Below are positions 1 through 6,862 of a stretch of DNA of 13,143 bases, piece by piece. The position numbers and the translations under genes were made by a program. Below the pieces are notes generated by a model. That model was not told the origin of the DNA. It saw nothing but the letters and a program-made list of their open reading frames with translations, and did not search any database. The stretch spans positions 1-13,143 of the forward strand of contig JAQCNG010000086.1 in NCBI GenBank assembly GCA_028275145.1. Direction: 5' to 3'. Every line of letters begins with the position of its first letter. Positions within the stretch are counted from its first letter, which is position 1. This DNA is from Halovenus sp. GTDB lineage: Archaea; Halobacteriota; Halobacteria; Halobacteriales; Haloarculaceae.

Positions 1-249
1 TTCCATCCGGAGTTGCGCCACGACGAGGCGGGTGTTCTGAGTATGGCCAACTCCGGACCGGACACAAACGGCTCGCAGTTTTTTATCACGCTCTCGCCAC
101 AGCCACAACTCGACGACAGACACTCTGTCTTCGGGGCGGTCGTCGACGGGATGGACGTGGTCAGAGAGATCGGAGGTGTCGAGACGGACGAGCGGGACCG
201 ACCGGTCGACCCGGTGATTCTCGAATCGGTGACCGTCCACGACGGCTGA
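1..249 (+). CDS. Cyclophilin-type peptidyl-prolyl cis-trans isomerase, C-terminal part
   Basis: The gene is cut by the left window edge; the reading frame is open from base 1 and ends at TGA 247-249, leaving 82 residues. The visible part carries the cyclophilin core: an [16 protein letters not shown] segment, then LDDRHSVFG and VVDGMDVV. These match the family's QFFI and LD-x-x-H-x-VFG blocks. Family members catalyse cis-trans isomerisation of prolyl peptide bonds during protein folding. The position of the cyclosporin-contact tryptophan in eukaryotic cyclophilins appears to be a glutamine here (PQPQLDD), which is common in prokaryotic members. No export signal can be judged because the N-terminus is missing; archaeal members are usually cytoplasmic. 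A repeat-rich gap and a gene with its own promoter follow, so it probably ends its transcription unit. Confidence 0.93.
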   Translation, partial: FHPELRHDEAGVLSMANSGPDTNGSQFFITLSPQPQLDDRHSVFGAVVDGMDVVREIGGVETDERDRPVDPVILESVTVHDG

Positions 250-261
250 CACAACAGACTC

Positions 262-332
262 GGGGCGGAGGTCTGGCACAGAACGAGACCGGAACGGAGG
301 TCTGGCACAGACCGGGGCGGAGGCTGGGACAG
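262..332. repeat. Three imperfect direct repeats, about 20 bases each
   Basis: Copies begin at 262, 291 and 314. The shared core is GG-RR-CGGAGGTCTGGCACAG. The first two copies differ at only two bases; the third (314-332) is one base shorter with small changes. They lie directly after the cyclophilin stop codon, in non-coding DNA. They could be slippage products or a processing or termination element; nothing in the sequence decides this. Confidence 0.7.
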
Positions 333-343
333 CAGGAACAAAA

Positions 344-394
344 GTCGGGGTGGTCTCGCACCCTGCGGAGCCACTGTCGGGGTGGTCTCGCACC
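344..394. repeat. Exact 19-base direct repeat pair before the lipoprotein gene
   Basis: GTCGGGGTGGTCTCGCACC occurs at 344-362 and again, identical, at 376-394, a period of 32 bases. The second copy ends about 10 bases before the AT-rich box assigned to the downstream lipoprotein gene, so it covers the region where an upstream regulator could bind. The function is unknown. Confidence 0.75.
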
Positions 395-403
395 TCGGCA
401 GAC

Positions 404-410
404 AATTTTT
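404..410 (+). promoter_or_regulatory. TATA-like box of the HELVH lipoprotein gene
   Basis: AATTTTT stands alone in GC-rich DNA. Its T-run (406-410) lies 26-30 bases before GTG 436. This is the same spacing as at several other genes here and supports a leaderless transcript starting at or near that GTG. Confidence 0.6.
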
Positions 411-435
411 GGGCGTGGCCATCATAGCAGGTTCA

Positions 436-1776
436 GTGACACGGGACACTCGGAGACGGGTTCGCGTCGCGGTGCTCGTGGCTGGTGTGGCGCTGGCGGC
501 CCTGCTTGTTGGCTGTCTCTCGCCGGTAATCGACTCCGATTCCTCCGAGAATCTGGGCGAGGTCGACGGTATCGCGTACGACGAGTCGCTCTCGCTCACG
601 GTCGAGGACGGTCTCAACGAGTCAGAGCTCGACGCGCTCGTGGCGCGGTCGATGGCACGCGTCGAGGTGATCCGCGGGCTGACGTTCGAGGAGCGGGTCG
701 AGGTCGATGTCATCGCCCGCGAGGAGTACCGCGAGCAACGGAACACGAACACGAGCAACGCCACGCGCGTCTGGGAGAACCTGCGATACGAGGCGCTGTT
801 CGTCGTCGGCCAGGACCGCGACGCGTCGACCGTTCTCGACGAGGGGTTTGCCGGCAACGTGCAGGGCTACTACTCGCTCCGCGACGACGAGATCGTCATC
901 GTGAGCGACGCGGACCAGCCGACCGTCGACAAGAACACGCTGGTACACGAACTGGTCCACGCGCTCCAGGACCAGCGGTTCGGCATCGAGTACAACGCCC
1001 AGACCACCGACGCCAACCGGGGCTACGAGAGCGTCGTCGAGGGGCCGGCCGAACTCGTCGAGAGGCTGTACTTCCAGCGGTGTGACACCGAGTGGTCGTG
1101 TGTACGTCCCGGCGACACGGCGGGGTCGTCCGACCTGGAACCGGGTATCGAGCTACAGATACTCCTGCCCTACGTGGAGGGAAGAGCGTTTGTCGACACG
1201 GTGCGCAGGCAGGACGGCTGGGGCGCTGTCGACGAACTCCACGAACAGCCACCGGAGAGTTCGGCGCAGGTGATACACCCCGAGAAGTACCCCGACACGG
1301 AGCCGGCGAACGTCACGGTCACCGACCGGTCCACGGAGGCCTGGAGTCGACTCGGGGCCAGCGATATAGCGCGTCGACTCGGTGTGGGCGGCGACAAACG
1401 GAACGCTGACACCCTCGGCGAGGCGGCCATCTACGCGATGCTCGTGGACAACAACGTCATCGACCCGGAGGAGCGACTGTCGTACGAGCACAGTTTCTCG
1501 GCGGGGTGGGCCGGCGACCAACTCGTCGCGTACAGAAACGAGACGGAACTGGGGTACGTCTGGGAGACTGCCTGGGAGACCCGGGACGACGCCGACCAGT
1601 TCGCGTCGGCCTACCGCCAGATTCTCCAGGACAACGGGGCACTCGGGACCGGTGACGGCGTGTTTGTCATCCCGGACGGCCCGTTCGAGGGGGCGTTCCG
1701 GCTGACACAGGAGGGCTCGACGGTCCGTATCGTCAACGCCCCAACGGGTGACACACTCGACAAGATTCACCGCTGA
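436..1776 (+). CDS. Exported lipoprotein with HELVH zinc-protease motif
   Basis: Start GTG 436 is chosen over the in-frame GTG 382 because it lies 26-30 bases after an AT box and places a lipoprotein signal at the N-terminus: TRRRVRV (twin-arginine-like), a hydrophobic stretch, then the lipobox LVGC with Cys at residue 27. The mature protein would be anchored outside the cell membrane. HELVHALQDQRF begins at residue 171 and matches the HExxH signature of zinc metallopeptidases. About 30 residues later the segment VVEGPAELVE offers Glu202 or Glu206 as a third metal ligand, as in gluzincin-type enzymes. The predicted length is 446 residues, mostly acidic. It resembles the haloarchaeal surface proteins annotated as the Hvo_1808 family; I recall that name from memory, so it is tentative. 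The substrate is unknown, and peptidase activity is inferred from the motif alone. It appears to be a single-gene unit, since the next gene has its own promoter box. Confidence 0.82.
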   Translation: MTRDTRRRVRVAVLVAGVALAALLVGCLSPVIDSDSSENLGEVDGIAYDESLSLTVEDGLNESELDALVARSMARVEVIRGLTFEERVEVDVIAREEYREQRNTNTSNATRVWENLRYEALFVVGQDRDASTVLDEGFAGNVQGYYSLRDDEIVIVSDADQPTVDKNTLVHELVHALQDQRFGIEYNAQTTDANRGYESVVEGPAELVERLYFQRCDTEWSCVRPGDTAGSSDLEPGIELQILLPYVEGRAFVDTVRRQDGWGAVDELHEQPPESSAQVIHPEKYPDTEPANVTVTDRSTEAWSRLGASDIARRLGVGGDKRNADTLGEAAIYAMLVDNNVIDPEERLSYEHSFSAGWAGDQLVAYRNETELGYVWETAWETRDDADQFASAYRQILQDNGALGTGDGVFVIPDGPFEGAFRLTQEGSTVRIVNAPTGDTLDKIHR

Positions 1777-1851
1777 GAAACGGGGGGCCCCGGCAGTGAC
1801 ACACGGCAGAGTCGGTTCGACCGGACGAGCGCGGGCGTGTCGAGCCGAAGC

Positions 1852-1857
1852 TATTTT
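1852..1857 (+). promoter_or_regulatory. TATA-like box of the pncB-lipoate ligase unit
   Basis: TATTTT lies 25-30 bases before ATG 1882, in an otherwise GC-rich gap. It supports ATG 1882 rather than the earlier in-frame GTG 1837 as the start, because the box itself falls inside the longer reading. Confidence 0.65.
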
Positions 1858-1881
1858 CGACGGACAGACCCAATCACAGCC

Positions 1882-3027
1882 ATGACAGCGTTCGATATCG
1901 TTCCGCCGGAGGCGATACAGGCGGGTGACGCGACCGACGCGTACTTCGACCGGACCGTCGAGGCACTGGAGGGGGCCGGTCGGAACCCGGCAGTGGTCGC
2001 TGAGGTGACGGCGTCACAGTTCCCGAGCGGGGACTGGTCACTGCTCGCCGGTCTCGCGGACGCCGCCCACCTGCTCGAGGGCCGCGACGTCGACGTCGAC
2101 GCTCTCCGGGAGGGTCGGCTGTTCGACGGCGGACCGGTGATGCGGATATCGGGGCGGTATTTGGCGTTCTGTCGGCTGGAGACGGCGCTGCTGGGCTTTC
2201 TCTCACACGCCACGGGGATGGCGACGGCTGCCCTCGAGGCGCGGCGTGTCGCACCCGACTCGACCGTGTTGAGTTTCGGAAGCCGACACGTCCATCCGTC
2301 GATTGCGGCGATGCTGGAGCGAAGCGCCCTGCTCGCGGGGCTCGACGGCATCTCGAACGTCGCCGCCGGCGAGGTCATCGGCGAGGAGGCGGGCGGAACG
2401 ATGCCCCACGCGCTGGTCATCAGTTTCGGGCGTTGCAACCAGGAGACTGCCTGGCAGGCCTTCGACGAGGCGGCCGACGAGGGTGTCCCCCGCATCGCGC
2501 TGTGTGACACCTACTCCGACGAGGTGGAGGAGTCGCTGCGCGCGGCCGAGGCCATCGATGACCTGGACGGGGTACGTCTCGACACGACCGGGTCGCGTCG
2601 CGGTGAGTTCGAGCACATCCTGCGGGAGGTGCGCTGGAAACTCGACCAGCGCGGTCACGACGATATCGACATCTTCGCGAGCGGTGGCATGGACCCGGCC
2701 GCGATGCGCGAGACACGCGACGTCGTGGACGGGTTCGGCGTGGGGTCACACATCAGCGACGCGGACCCGGTGGAGTTCTCGCTCGACATCGTGGAGGTGG
2801 AGGGCGAGCGCGCGGTCAAACGTGGGAAACTCGGCGAGCGCAAGCAGGTCTACCGGACACCCGAGGGGAGTCACGCAGTCACTCCCGAGGACGAACCCGT
2901 CGAGGGCGAGGCTCTGCTCGAACCGCTCGTCCGCGAGGGCGAACTCGTCCGCGATTTCGACCTGGACGCGGCAACCGAACGAGCGGCCGCGGACGCCGAG
3001 CGCGTCGGGTTCGGCGGGGAGCAATGA
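1882..3027 (+). CDS. pncB: Nicotinate phosphoribosyltransferase
   Basis: The predicted product has 381 residues. It joins nicotinate and phosphoribosyl pyrophosphate to make nicotinate mononucleotide, the entry step of NAD salvage (Preiss-Handler route), in the cytoplasm. Family blocks are visible: VTASQFPSGDW near the N-terminus, SFGSRHVHP at residues 131-139, NVAAGEVIGEEAGGTMPHALV after it, IFASGGMD near residue 265 and DGFGVGSHIS beyond it. The last two match the phosphate-binding end of the barrel in archaeal nicotinate/quinolinate phosphoribosyltransferases. The length suits the short archaeal form. Start ATG 1882 is supported by the TATTTT box. Its stop overlaps the next start (ATGA, 3024-3027), so the two genes are probably co-transcribed and translationally coupled. 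Quinolinate phosphoribosyltransferase is the nearest alternative but is usually shorter. Confidence 0.93.
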   Translation: MTAFDIVPPEAIQAGDATDAYFDRTVEALEGAGRNPAVVAEVTASQFPSGDWSLLAGLADAAHLLEGRDVDVDALREGRLFDGGPVMRISGRYLAFCRLETALLGFLSHATGMATAALEARRVAPDSTVLSFGSRHVHPSIAAMLERSALLAGLDGISNVAAGEVIGEEAGGTMPHALVISFGRCNQETAWQAFDEAADEGVPRIALCDTYSDEVEESLRAAEAIDDLDGVRLDTTGSRRGEFEHILREVRWKLDQRGHDDIDIFASGGMDPAAMRETRDVVDGFGVGSHISDADPVEFSLDIVEVEGERAVKRGKLGERKQVYRTPEGSHAVTPEDEPVEGEALLEPLVREGELVRDFDLDAATERAAADAERVGFGGEQ

Positions 3028-3830
3028 CCGACCTGGCCGACAGGAGGTGGCGACTCGTCCGCGAGGAGACACGGCCCGGCCCGATGCAGATGGCACTCGA
3101 CGAGGTGGCCGCCGAGACGGCCGCCTCAGGAGGCCCCCGGACCGTGCGGGTGTACCGCTGGACGCCGAGCACCCTCTCGCTTGGCTACCGCCAGGACCCC
3201 GCAACCGTCGACTGGGCGTTCTGTGACGACCACGGGGTCGACGTGACACGACGGCCGACCGGCGGCGGCGGCATCTATCACGACGCCGTCGGCGACATCT
3301 CATACACCATCGCCGTCCCGGCCGACGAGGTGCCCGGCGAGTTGCTCGACTGCTACGAGTTGCTCTGTGACCCGGTGCTGGATGGGTTCGAGCGGATGGG
3401 CGTCGACGCCGGATTCGCCGAGCAAAAACAGTCGGCAGTCCACCAGCCAGCCTGTTACCTGCGGGCGATCAATCCGGCCCACGACATCCTCGCCGGCGGA
3501 CGGAAGATAAGCGGGAACGCACAGTACCGCCAGCGCGACGCGGTCGTCCAGCACGGGTCGCTCTCGTTCTCGCTGGCGGGCGAGTCCCACCTCGGCGTGT
3601 TCGCCGCGGACCTCGATACGGAGCGGTTCCGCGACCGGGTGACGAGCGTTCGCGAGCAGGCCGGTATCGAGCGGGAGACCGCAGTCGAGGCGCTCGAGGC
3701 GGCGCTCGGGGACTGGGTCGACGCGAGCGAGGGGGCGTGGACCGACGCGGAACTGGAGCGGGCCCGGGACCTGGCCAAGCGCAAGTACGCGAGCGACCGC
3801 TGGACCCGCGAGCGCGCGGACCCGACGTGA
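3024..3830 (+). CDS. Lipoate-protein ligase / octanoyltransferase family protein
   Basis: The predicted product has 268 residues and belongs to the biotin/lipoate A/B protein ligase fold. Visible blocks are the glycine loop RRPTGGGGIYHD at residues 76-87 and GRKISGNAQ at 159-167, where Lys161 is the lysine that contacts the lipoyl-adenylate or octanoyl group. VVQHGSLSF follows. The C-terminus ends LAKRKYASDRWTRE, like the tail of the catalytic domain of LplA. The protein would attach lipoate or octanoate to E2 or H proteins of 2-oxoacid dehydrogenase and glycine cleavage complexes. A cysteine at residue 144 (QPACYL), about 15 residues before GRKISG, sits where LipM-type octanoyltransferases keep their catalytic Cys, so transferase activity is a real alternative. 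The start overlaps the stop of the pncB gene by four bases, indicating an operon, although no direct pathway link between NAD salvage and lipoylation is evident. Confidence 0.88.
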   Translation: MTDLADRRWRLVREETRPGPMQMALDEVAAETAASGGPRTVRVYRWTPSTLSLGYRQDPATVDWAFCDDHGVDVTRRPTGGGGIYHDAVGDISYTIAVPADEVPGELLDCYELLCDPVLDGFERMGVDAGFAEQKQSAVHQPACYLRAINPAHDILAGGRKISGNAQYRQRDAVVQHGSLSFSLAGESHLGVFAADLDTERFRDRVTSVREQAGIERETAVEALEAALGDWVDASEGAWTDAELERARDLAKRKYASDRWTRERADPT

Positions 3831-3879
3831 GACCGGCCGTGGCAGGTTCCCGAACGGCCTCACGGGTGTCCACCGCCTC

Positions 3880-3952
3880 GGCCGGCTATCACCGCTTCGG
3901 TCAGGCGTCGTCGCTCTGTCCTGGCGTCGTCGCTCTGGCCGGCTGTCACCGC
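3880..3952. repeat. Nested short direct repeats in a convergent gap
   Basis: GGCCGGCTATCACCGC (3880-3895) recurs with one mismatch at 3937-3952. Between the two, GGCGTCGTCGCTCTG occurs twice (3904-3918 and 3923-3937, period 19). The array fills most of the gap between the convergent lipoate-family and HNH genes and reaches into the HNH stop codon. A transcription-end role is possible, but no T-run or clear hairpin was seen. Confidence 0.6.
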
Positions 3953-4251
3953 CGCTCGCGCACACGGTTGCTCGTGGTCACGTCGATGTCGAGTTTGTCT
4001 GTTCCCCGAATCCAGTCGATGTACCCCTCCAGACGGTCGGCGTCTCTGAGCGCCTCGACGGTGTCGTGGGACTCGCGCAGTTCCTCGTTGGTGAACACGG
4101 CGTGAATCTGGTCGTGACAGGGGCGACACAGCACGACAGTAGGACTCTCGGCGCGGCGCTCGGGGCGGAGGTGGTGTTCCTGTATCGCCTGTGGGTCGCC
4201 GATGCGTTCGTCGGGTATCTGGCGCCGGCACAGCGCGCAGGTCGTCGGCAT
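3946..4251 (-). CDS. Small HNH-type zinc-binding protein
   Basis: The predicted product has 101 residues and starts at ATG 4251; the codon before it is an in-frame GTG (4252-4254), so a one-residue-longer form is possible. The N-terminal half carries a CALC pair, then EHHLRPE, then LCRPCHDQIHAVFTN. Two CxxC pairs plus the His residues of HHLRP and CHDQIH fit the HNH nuclease/zinc-finger fold. The C-terminal third is charged, without recognisable motifs. HNH proteins cut or bind nucleic acids, but haloarchaeal genomes contain many short stand-alone members without known targets, and no partner gene (methylase, restriction or mobile-element gene) lies nearby. The gene converges on the lipoate-family gene and diverges from the NDUFA9-like gene. 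No convincing TATA box is visible upstream. Confidence 0.8.
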   Translation of the reverse strand: MPTTCALCRRQIPDERIGDPQAIQEHHLRPERRAESPTVVLCRPCHDQIHAVFTNEELRESHDTVEALRDADRLEGYIDWIRGTDKLDIDVTTSNRVRERR

Positions 4252-4270
4252 CACCCATCGTTAGGTGTCG

Positions 4271-4284
4271 GACTCAGATGAGTC
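4271..4284. repeat. 14-base inverted repeat upstream of the HNH gene
   Basis: GACTCA-GA-TGAGTC has perfect six-base arms and a two-base centre. It lies 20-33 bases before the HNH start, where a promoter element would be expected on the minus strand. It could be a small operator; a chance match is also possible. Confidence 0.4.
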
Positions 4285-4352
4285 TGACGCGGACTCGACT
4301 GTCCGGACGGCGCTCGGATACGCCGGGAACAGTGCGCGGGCGACAGGAGGCA

Positions 4353-4358
4353 TTTTAA
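4353..4358 (+). promoter_or_regulatory. TATA-like box of the NDUFA9-like gene
   Basis: TTTTAA lies 24-29 bases before ATG 4382. It supports that ATG over the earlier in-frame GTG 4265, whose 39-codon extension would run through the box and lacks family similarity. Confidence 0.65.
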
Positions 4359-4381
4359 TCCACCGGGGCCCTAACGGAGTC

Positions 4382-5308
4382 ATGGACGTACTCCTGGCTG
4401 GCGGCAGCGGATTCATCGGCAGTCGTCTGTGTGCGGAACTGCTCGACCGGGGCCACGACGTGACAGCGCTCTCCCGGAGTCCGGACGACGACGCGTTACC
4501 GGACGGTGTCGAGACTGCGATGGGTGACGTGCGCGCGTACGACTCGATTGCGGACGCGTTCGAGCAACGGGACGCGGCGGTGAATCTCGTCGCGCTCTCA
4601 CCGCTGTTCGAACCCGGCGGCGGCAACGAGATGCACGACCAGGTCCACCGCCAGGGAACAGAACACTGTGTCGAGGCCGCCGAGGCGGCGGGCGTGAGTC
4701 GGTTCCTCCAGTTGAGCGCGCTGGGTGCCGACCCGGACGGCCCGACCCACTACATCCGCGCGAAGGGTCGCGCCGAGGAGGCCGTCCGCGACTCAGACCT
4801 CGACTGGACGGTCGTCCGGCCCTCGGTGGTGTTCGGCGAGGGCGGCCAGTTCGTCGGGTTCACGCGCAAACTCACCCCGCCGGTGCTCGCGCCACTGCCC
4901 GGCGGCGGCGAGACGCGGTTCCAGCCGATTCACGTCGCGGACCTGGTCGGGATGCTCGCCGACACACTCGAGACGGAGGCCCACGTCGGCGAGACGTACG
5001 AGATTGGCGGGCCGGAGCAACTCACCCTCGCGGACGTGGCACAGTTGGTTCGCGAGGCACAGGGAGGGTCGGTTCACGTGGTGTCGGTTCCGATGTCGCT
5101 GGCCGGTATCGGGATGACCGTCGGCGGCCTGATTCCGGGGGTCCCGTTCGGTCCCGACCAGTACCGTTCGTTGCAGTTCGACAACACCACAGACGACAAC
5201 GACATCGACGCCTTTGGCGTTGCGCCGGCGGAGATGACCACACTCGCCGACTACCTCGGCATCGACGACGGCAACGGGGCCGGCGAGGCAACCGCAGGGG
5301 CGGCCTGA
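4382..5308 (+). CDS. NDUFA9-like NAD(P)-binding epimerase/dehydratase-family protein
   Basis: The predicted product has 308 residues. The N-terminus reads MDVLLAGGSGFIGSRL, a Rossmann GxxGxxG loop (residues 7-13) for NAD(P). The THYIRAKGRAEE segment gives Y124-x3-K128, matching the SDR Tyr-Lys pair, followed by WTVVRPSVVFGEGG, typical of atypical SDRs related to the mitochondrial complex I subunit NDUFA9. Members bind a nucleotide; several have no known reaction and may act as assembly or quinone-related proteins. A hydrophobic patch in the C-terminal half (VPMSLAGIGMTVGGLIPGV) could meet the membrane surface. The threonine synthase-like gene starts two bases after its stop, so the two are probably one transcript from the TTTTAA box. 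The sequence does not show what connects them. Confidence 0.88.
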   Translation: MDVLLAGGSGFIGSRLCAELLDRGHDVTALSRSPDDDALPDGVETAMGDVRAYDSIADAFEQRDAAVNLVALSPLFEPGGGNEMHDQVHRQGTEHCVEAAEAAGVSRFLQLSALGADPDGPTHYIRAKGRAEEAVRDSDLDWTVVRPSVVFGEGGQFVGFTRKLTPPVLAPLPGGGETRFQPIHVADLVGMLADTLETEAHVGETYEIGGPEQLTLADVAQLVREAQGGSVHVVSVPMSLAGIGMTVGGLIPGVPFGPDQYRSLQFDNTTDDNDIDAFGVAPAEMTTLADYLGIDDGNGAGEATAGAA

Positions 5309-5310
5309 CG

Positions 5311-6411
5311 ATGTATCGATGTGTCGACTGCGGAGACACGTACCCGGTGCAGGCAGCCACGCCGTACCGCTGTGACTGCGGTGGGGCGTTCCAGTTTGCC
5401 GACCCACCACTGCCGGCGGGGCCGCCCGAGATTCGTCCACCGAACCGCGACGCGGGGCTGTGGGCGTTCGACTTCCTGCCGGTCGACCGGACGGTAACCC
5501 TCGGTGAGGGATGGACACCGCTGGTCGCGGCTCCCGACCGGGACGTCTCGTACAAACTGGAGGCGCTGTTTCCGACGGCGAGTTTCAAGGACCGCGGGGC
5601 GGCGGTGACGCTCTCCCAGGCGGCGACGTTCGGGGTCGACCGGGTGGTGGAGGACTCCTCGGGAAACGCCGGCGCGGCGATTGCGACCTACGCCGGCCGC
5701 GCCGGCATCGACGCCGAGATATTCGTCCCGGCGGACGCAAAACCCGGCAAACTGGCCGCAATCGAGCAGTCGGGGGCGACGGTCCGCCGTATCGATGGGA
5801 GCAGACAGGACGTGACCGACGCCTGCATCGCCGCCGTCAACGGCGAGGGAGAGGACTCACAGCGGGGGAGCGCCTGGTACGCCAGCCACGCCTGGCAGCC
5901 CTCCTTTCTCGAGGGGACGGCGACGTTCGCCTACGAGGTGGCGGCCCAGCGCGACTGGGCGGTTCCCGACGCGGTTGTCACCCCACTGGGCCACGGGACC
6001 CTCTTTCTCGGGGCGTATCTCGGATTCCACCGCCTGCACCGGGCGGGTTGGACAGACGGCGTGCCGCGGTTGTACGGCGCACAGGCAGCAGGAATCGCTC
6101 CCATCGTCGCCGAGCGACACGGGGACAGCGCCGCGGCGGGGGCAAACAAACTCGCCGACGGCATCCAGATACGAGAGCCGGCCCGACGGGGTGAGATACT
6201 CGATGCGCTCGCGGCAACCGGCGGCGACGTCGTCGCGGTCGACCGCGAGACGACCGAGGCCGAGCACCGCAGACTCGGCCGGAGAGGGTTCCACGTCGAA
6301 CCGACGTGTGCTGTTGCGCCCGCCGCGCTGGATATCCTGCGCGAGCAGGGCGCAATCGGCCCCGACGAGGACGTTGTCGTTCCGCTGACCGGGAGCGGTC
6401 TGGCGACCTGA
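5311..6411 (+). CDS. Threonine synthase-like PLP-dependent enzyme
   Basis: The predicted product has 366 residues of the fold-type II PLP family. It opens with a small zinc ribbon (CVDCGDTY, then YRCDCGG), as in archaeal threonine synthases. Next come LGEGWTPL, SFKDRGAA with the PLP lysine at residue 93, VEDSSGNAGAA as the substrate loop, the PLP-phosphate loop PLGHGTLFLG and a final LTGSGLAT. Threonine synthase converts O-phosphohomoserine to threonine and phosphate. The asparagine loop DSSGNAG differs from the STGNT-type loop I expect in canonical archaeal ThrC, so this may be a paralogue acting on another amino acid. It starts two bases after the NDUFA9-like stop and lacks its own AT box, pointing to co-transcription. 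It is certainly a PLP lyase-family enzyme; the exact substrate is uncertain. Confidence 0.85.
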   Translation: MYRCVDCGDTYPVQAATPYRCDCGGAFQFADPPLPAGPPEIRPPNRDAGLWAFDFLPVDRTVTLGEGWTPLVAAPDRDVSYKLEALFPTASFKDRGAAVTLSQAATFGVDRVVEDSSGNAGAAIATYAGRAGIDAEIFVPADAKPGKLAAIEQSGATVRRIDGSRQDVTDACIAAVNGEGEDSQRGSAWYASHAWQPSFLEGTATFAYEVAAQRDWAVPDAVVTPLGHGTLFLGAYLGFHRLHRAGWTDGVPRLYGAQAAGIAPIVAERHGDSAAAGANKLADGIQIREPARRGEILDALAATGGDVVAVDRETTEAEHRRLGRRGFHVEPTCAVAPAALDILREQGAIGPDEDVVVPLTGSGLAT

Positions 6412-6476
6412 CCGGAGACGGCCGAAGGAGAACCCGGGAGTGAGCCACCATCCGGTCCGAGAGCCAGTCGGGACGC

Positions 6477-6481
6477 TTTTT
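6477..6481 (+). promoter_or_regulatory. TATA-like T-run of the BolA-family gene
   Basis: TTTTT lies 25-29 bases before ATG 6506. It could equally act as a poly-T termination signal for the preceding PLP-enzyme gene, whose stop is 66 bases upstream; the two roles are not exclusive. Confidence 0.5.
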
Positions 6482-6505
6482 CCCCCGGCGGCCGTCCGGC
6501 CGAGT

Positions 6506-6736
6506 ATGAGCCCCGAAGAGGTCGCGGAACTCATCGAATCGAACCTGCCGGACGCGCGTGCGGAGGTACAGTCCGCGCGTGGACCCGAGGACGACCACCT
6601 GACCGCCACGGTGGTCTCCCCCGCGTTCGAGGGGGAGACGCTCGTCGACCAGCACGACCTGGTCTACGACGCGCTCGGCGAGCACATGACCACGGACATC
6701 CACGCGCTCGAACTGACGACCGACACACCCGAGTGA
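6506..6736 (+). CDS. BolA-family protein
   Basis: The predicted product has 76 residues, a normal length for a minimal BolA/IbaG domain. It reads MSPEEVAELIESNLPDA, then HLTATVVSPAFEGETLVDQH, then DLVYDALGEHM and IHALELTTDTPE. The family blocks are the S-x-x-F-x-G-x-x-x-x-x-x-H strand-turn and the C-terminal H-A-L-x-L-x-T-x-T-P strand. BolA proteins work with monothiol glutaredoxins in Fe-S cluster trafficking or act as class II KH-like nucleic-acid binders. No glutaredoxin gene is next door, so the partner must lie elsewhere. ATG 6506 is chosen over the longer GTG 6440 reading because of the box at 6477-6481 and because the domain starts there. Confidence 0.87.
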   Translation: MSPEEVAELIESNLPDARAEVQSARGPEDDHLTATVVSPAFEGETLVDQHDLVYDALGEHMTTDIHALELTTDTPE

Positions 6737-6831
6737 GCCACGAACCGGGCAATCCGGGTGAGCGGACGGGCAGACACCGCCGAGAGGCGCTCACGAGACG
6801 GGAGTGCAATGGCGTCGAAGACGACAGGGGG

Positions 6832-6838
6832 ACTAAAG
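6832..6838 (+). promoter_or_regulatory. TATA-like box of the 82-residue gene
   Basis: ACTAAAG lies 25-31 bases before ATG 6863, the spacing seen elsewhere here, so the gene can be expressed independently of the BolA gene. Confidence 0.5.
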
Positions 6839-6862
6839 ACCCCGGCAGACGAAACATCGACA

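Noticed and set aside
382..435. Upstream GTG 382 as start of the HELVH lipoprotein
   Set aside because: It lies inside the 19-base repeat and upstream of the AT box. The extension adds 18 residues ahead of a complete signal peptide.
5857..6609. Leftward open frame of 250 codons opposite the PLP-enzyme and BolA genes
   Set aside because: It is antisense to two well-supported genes and carries no recognisable motif.
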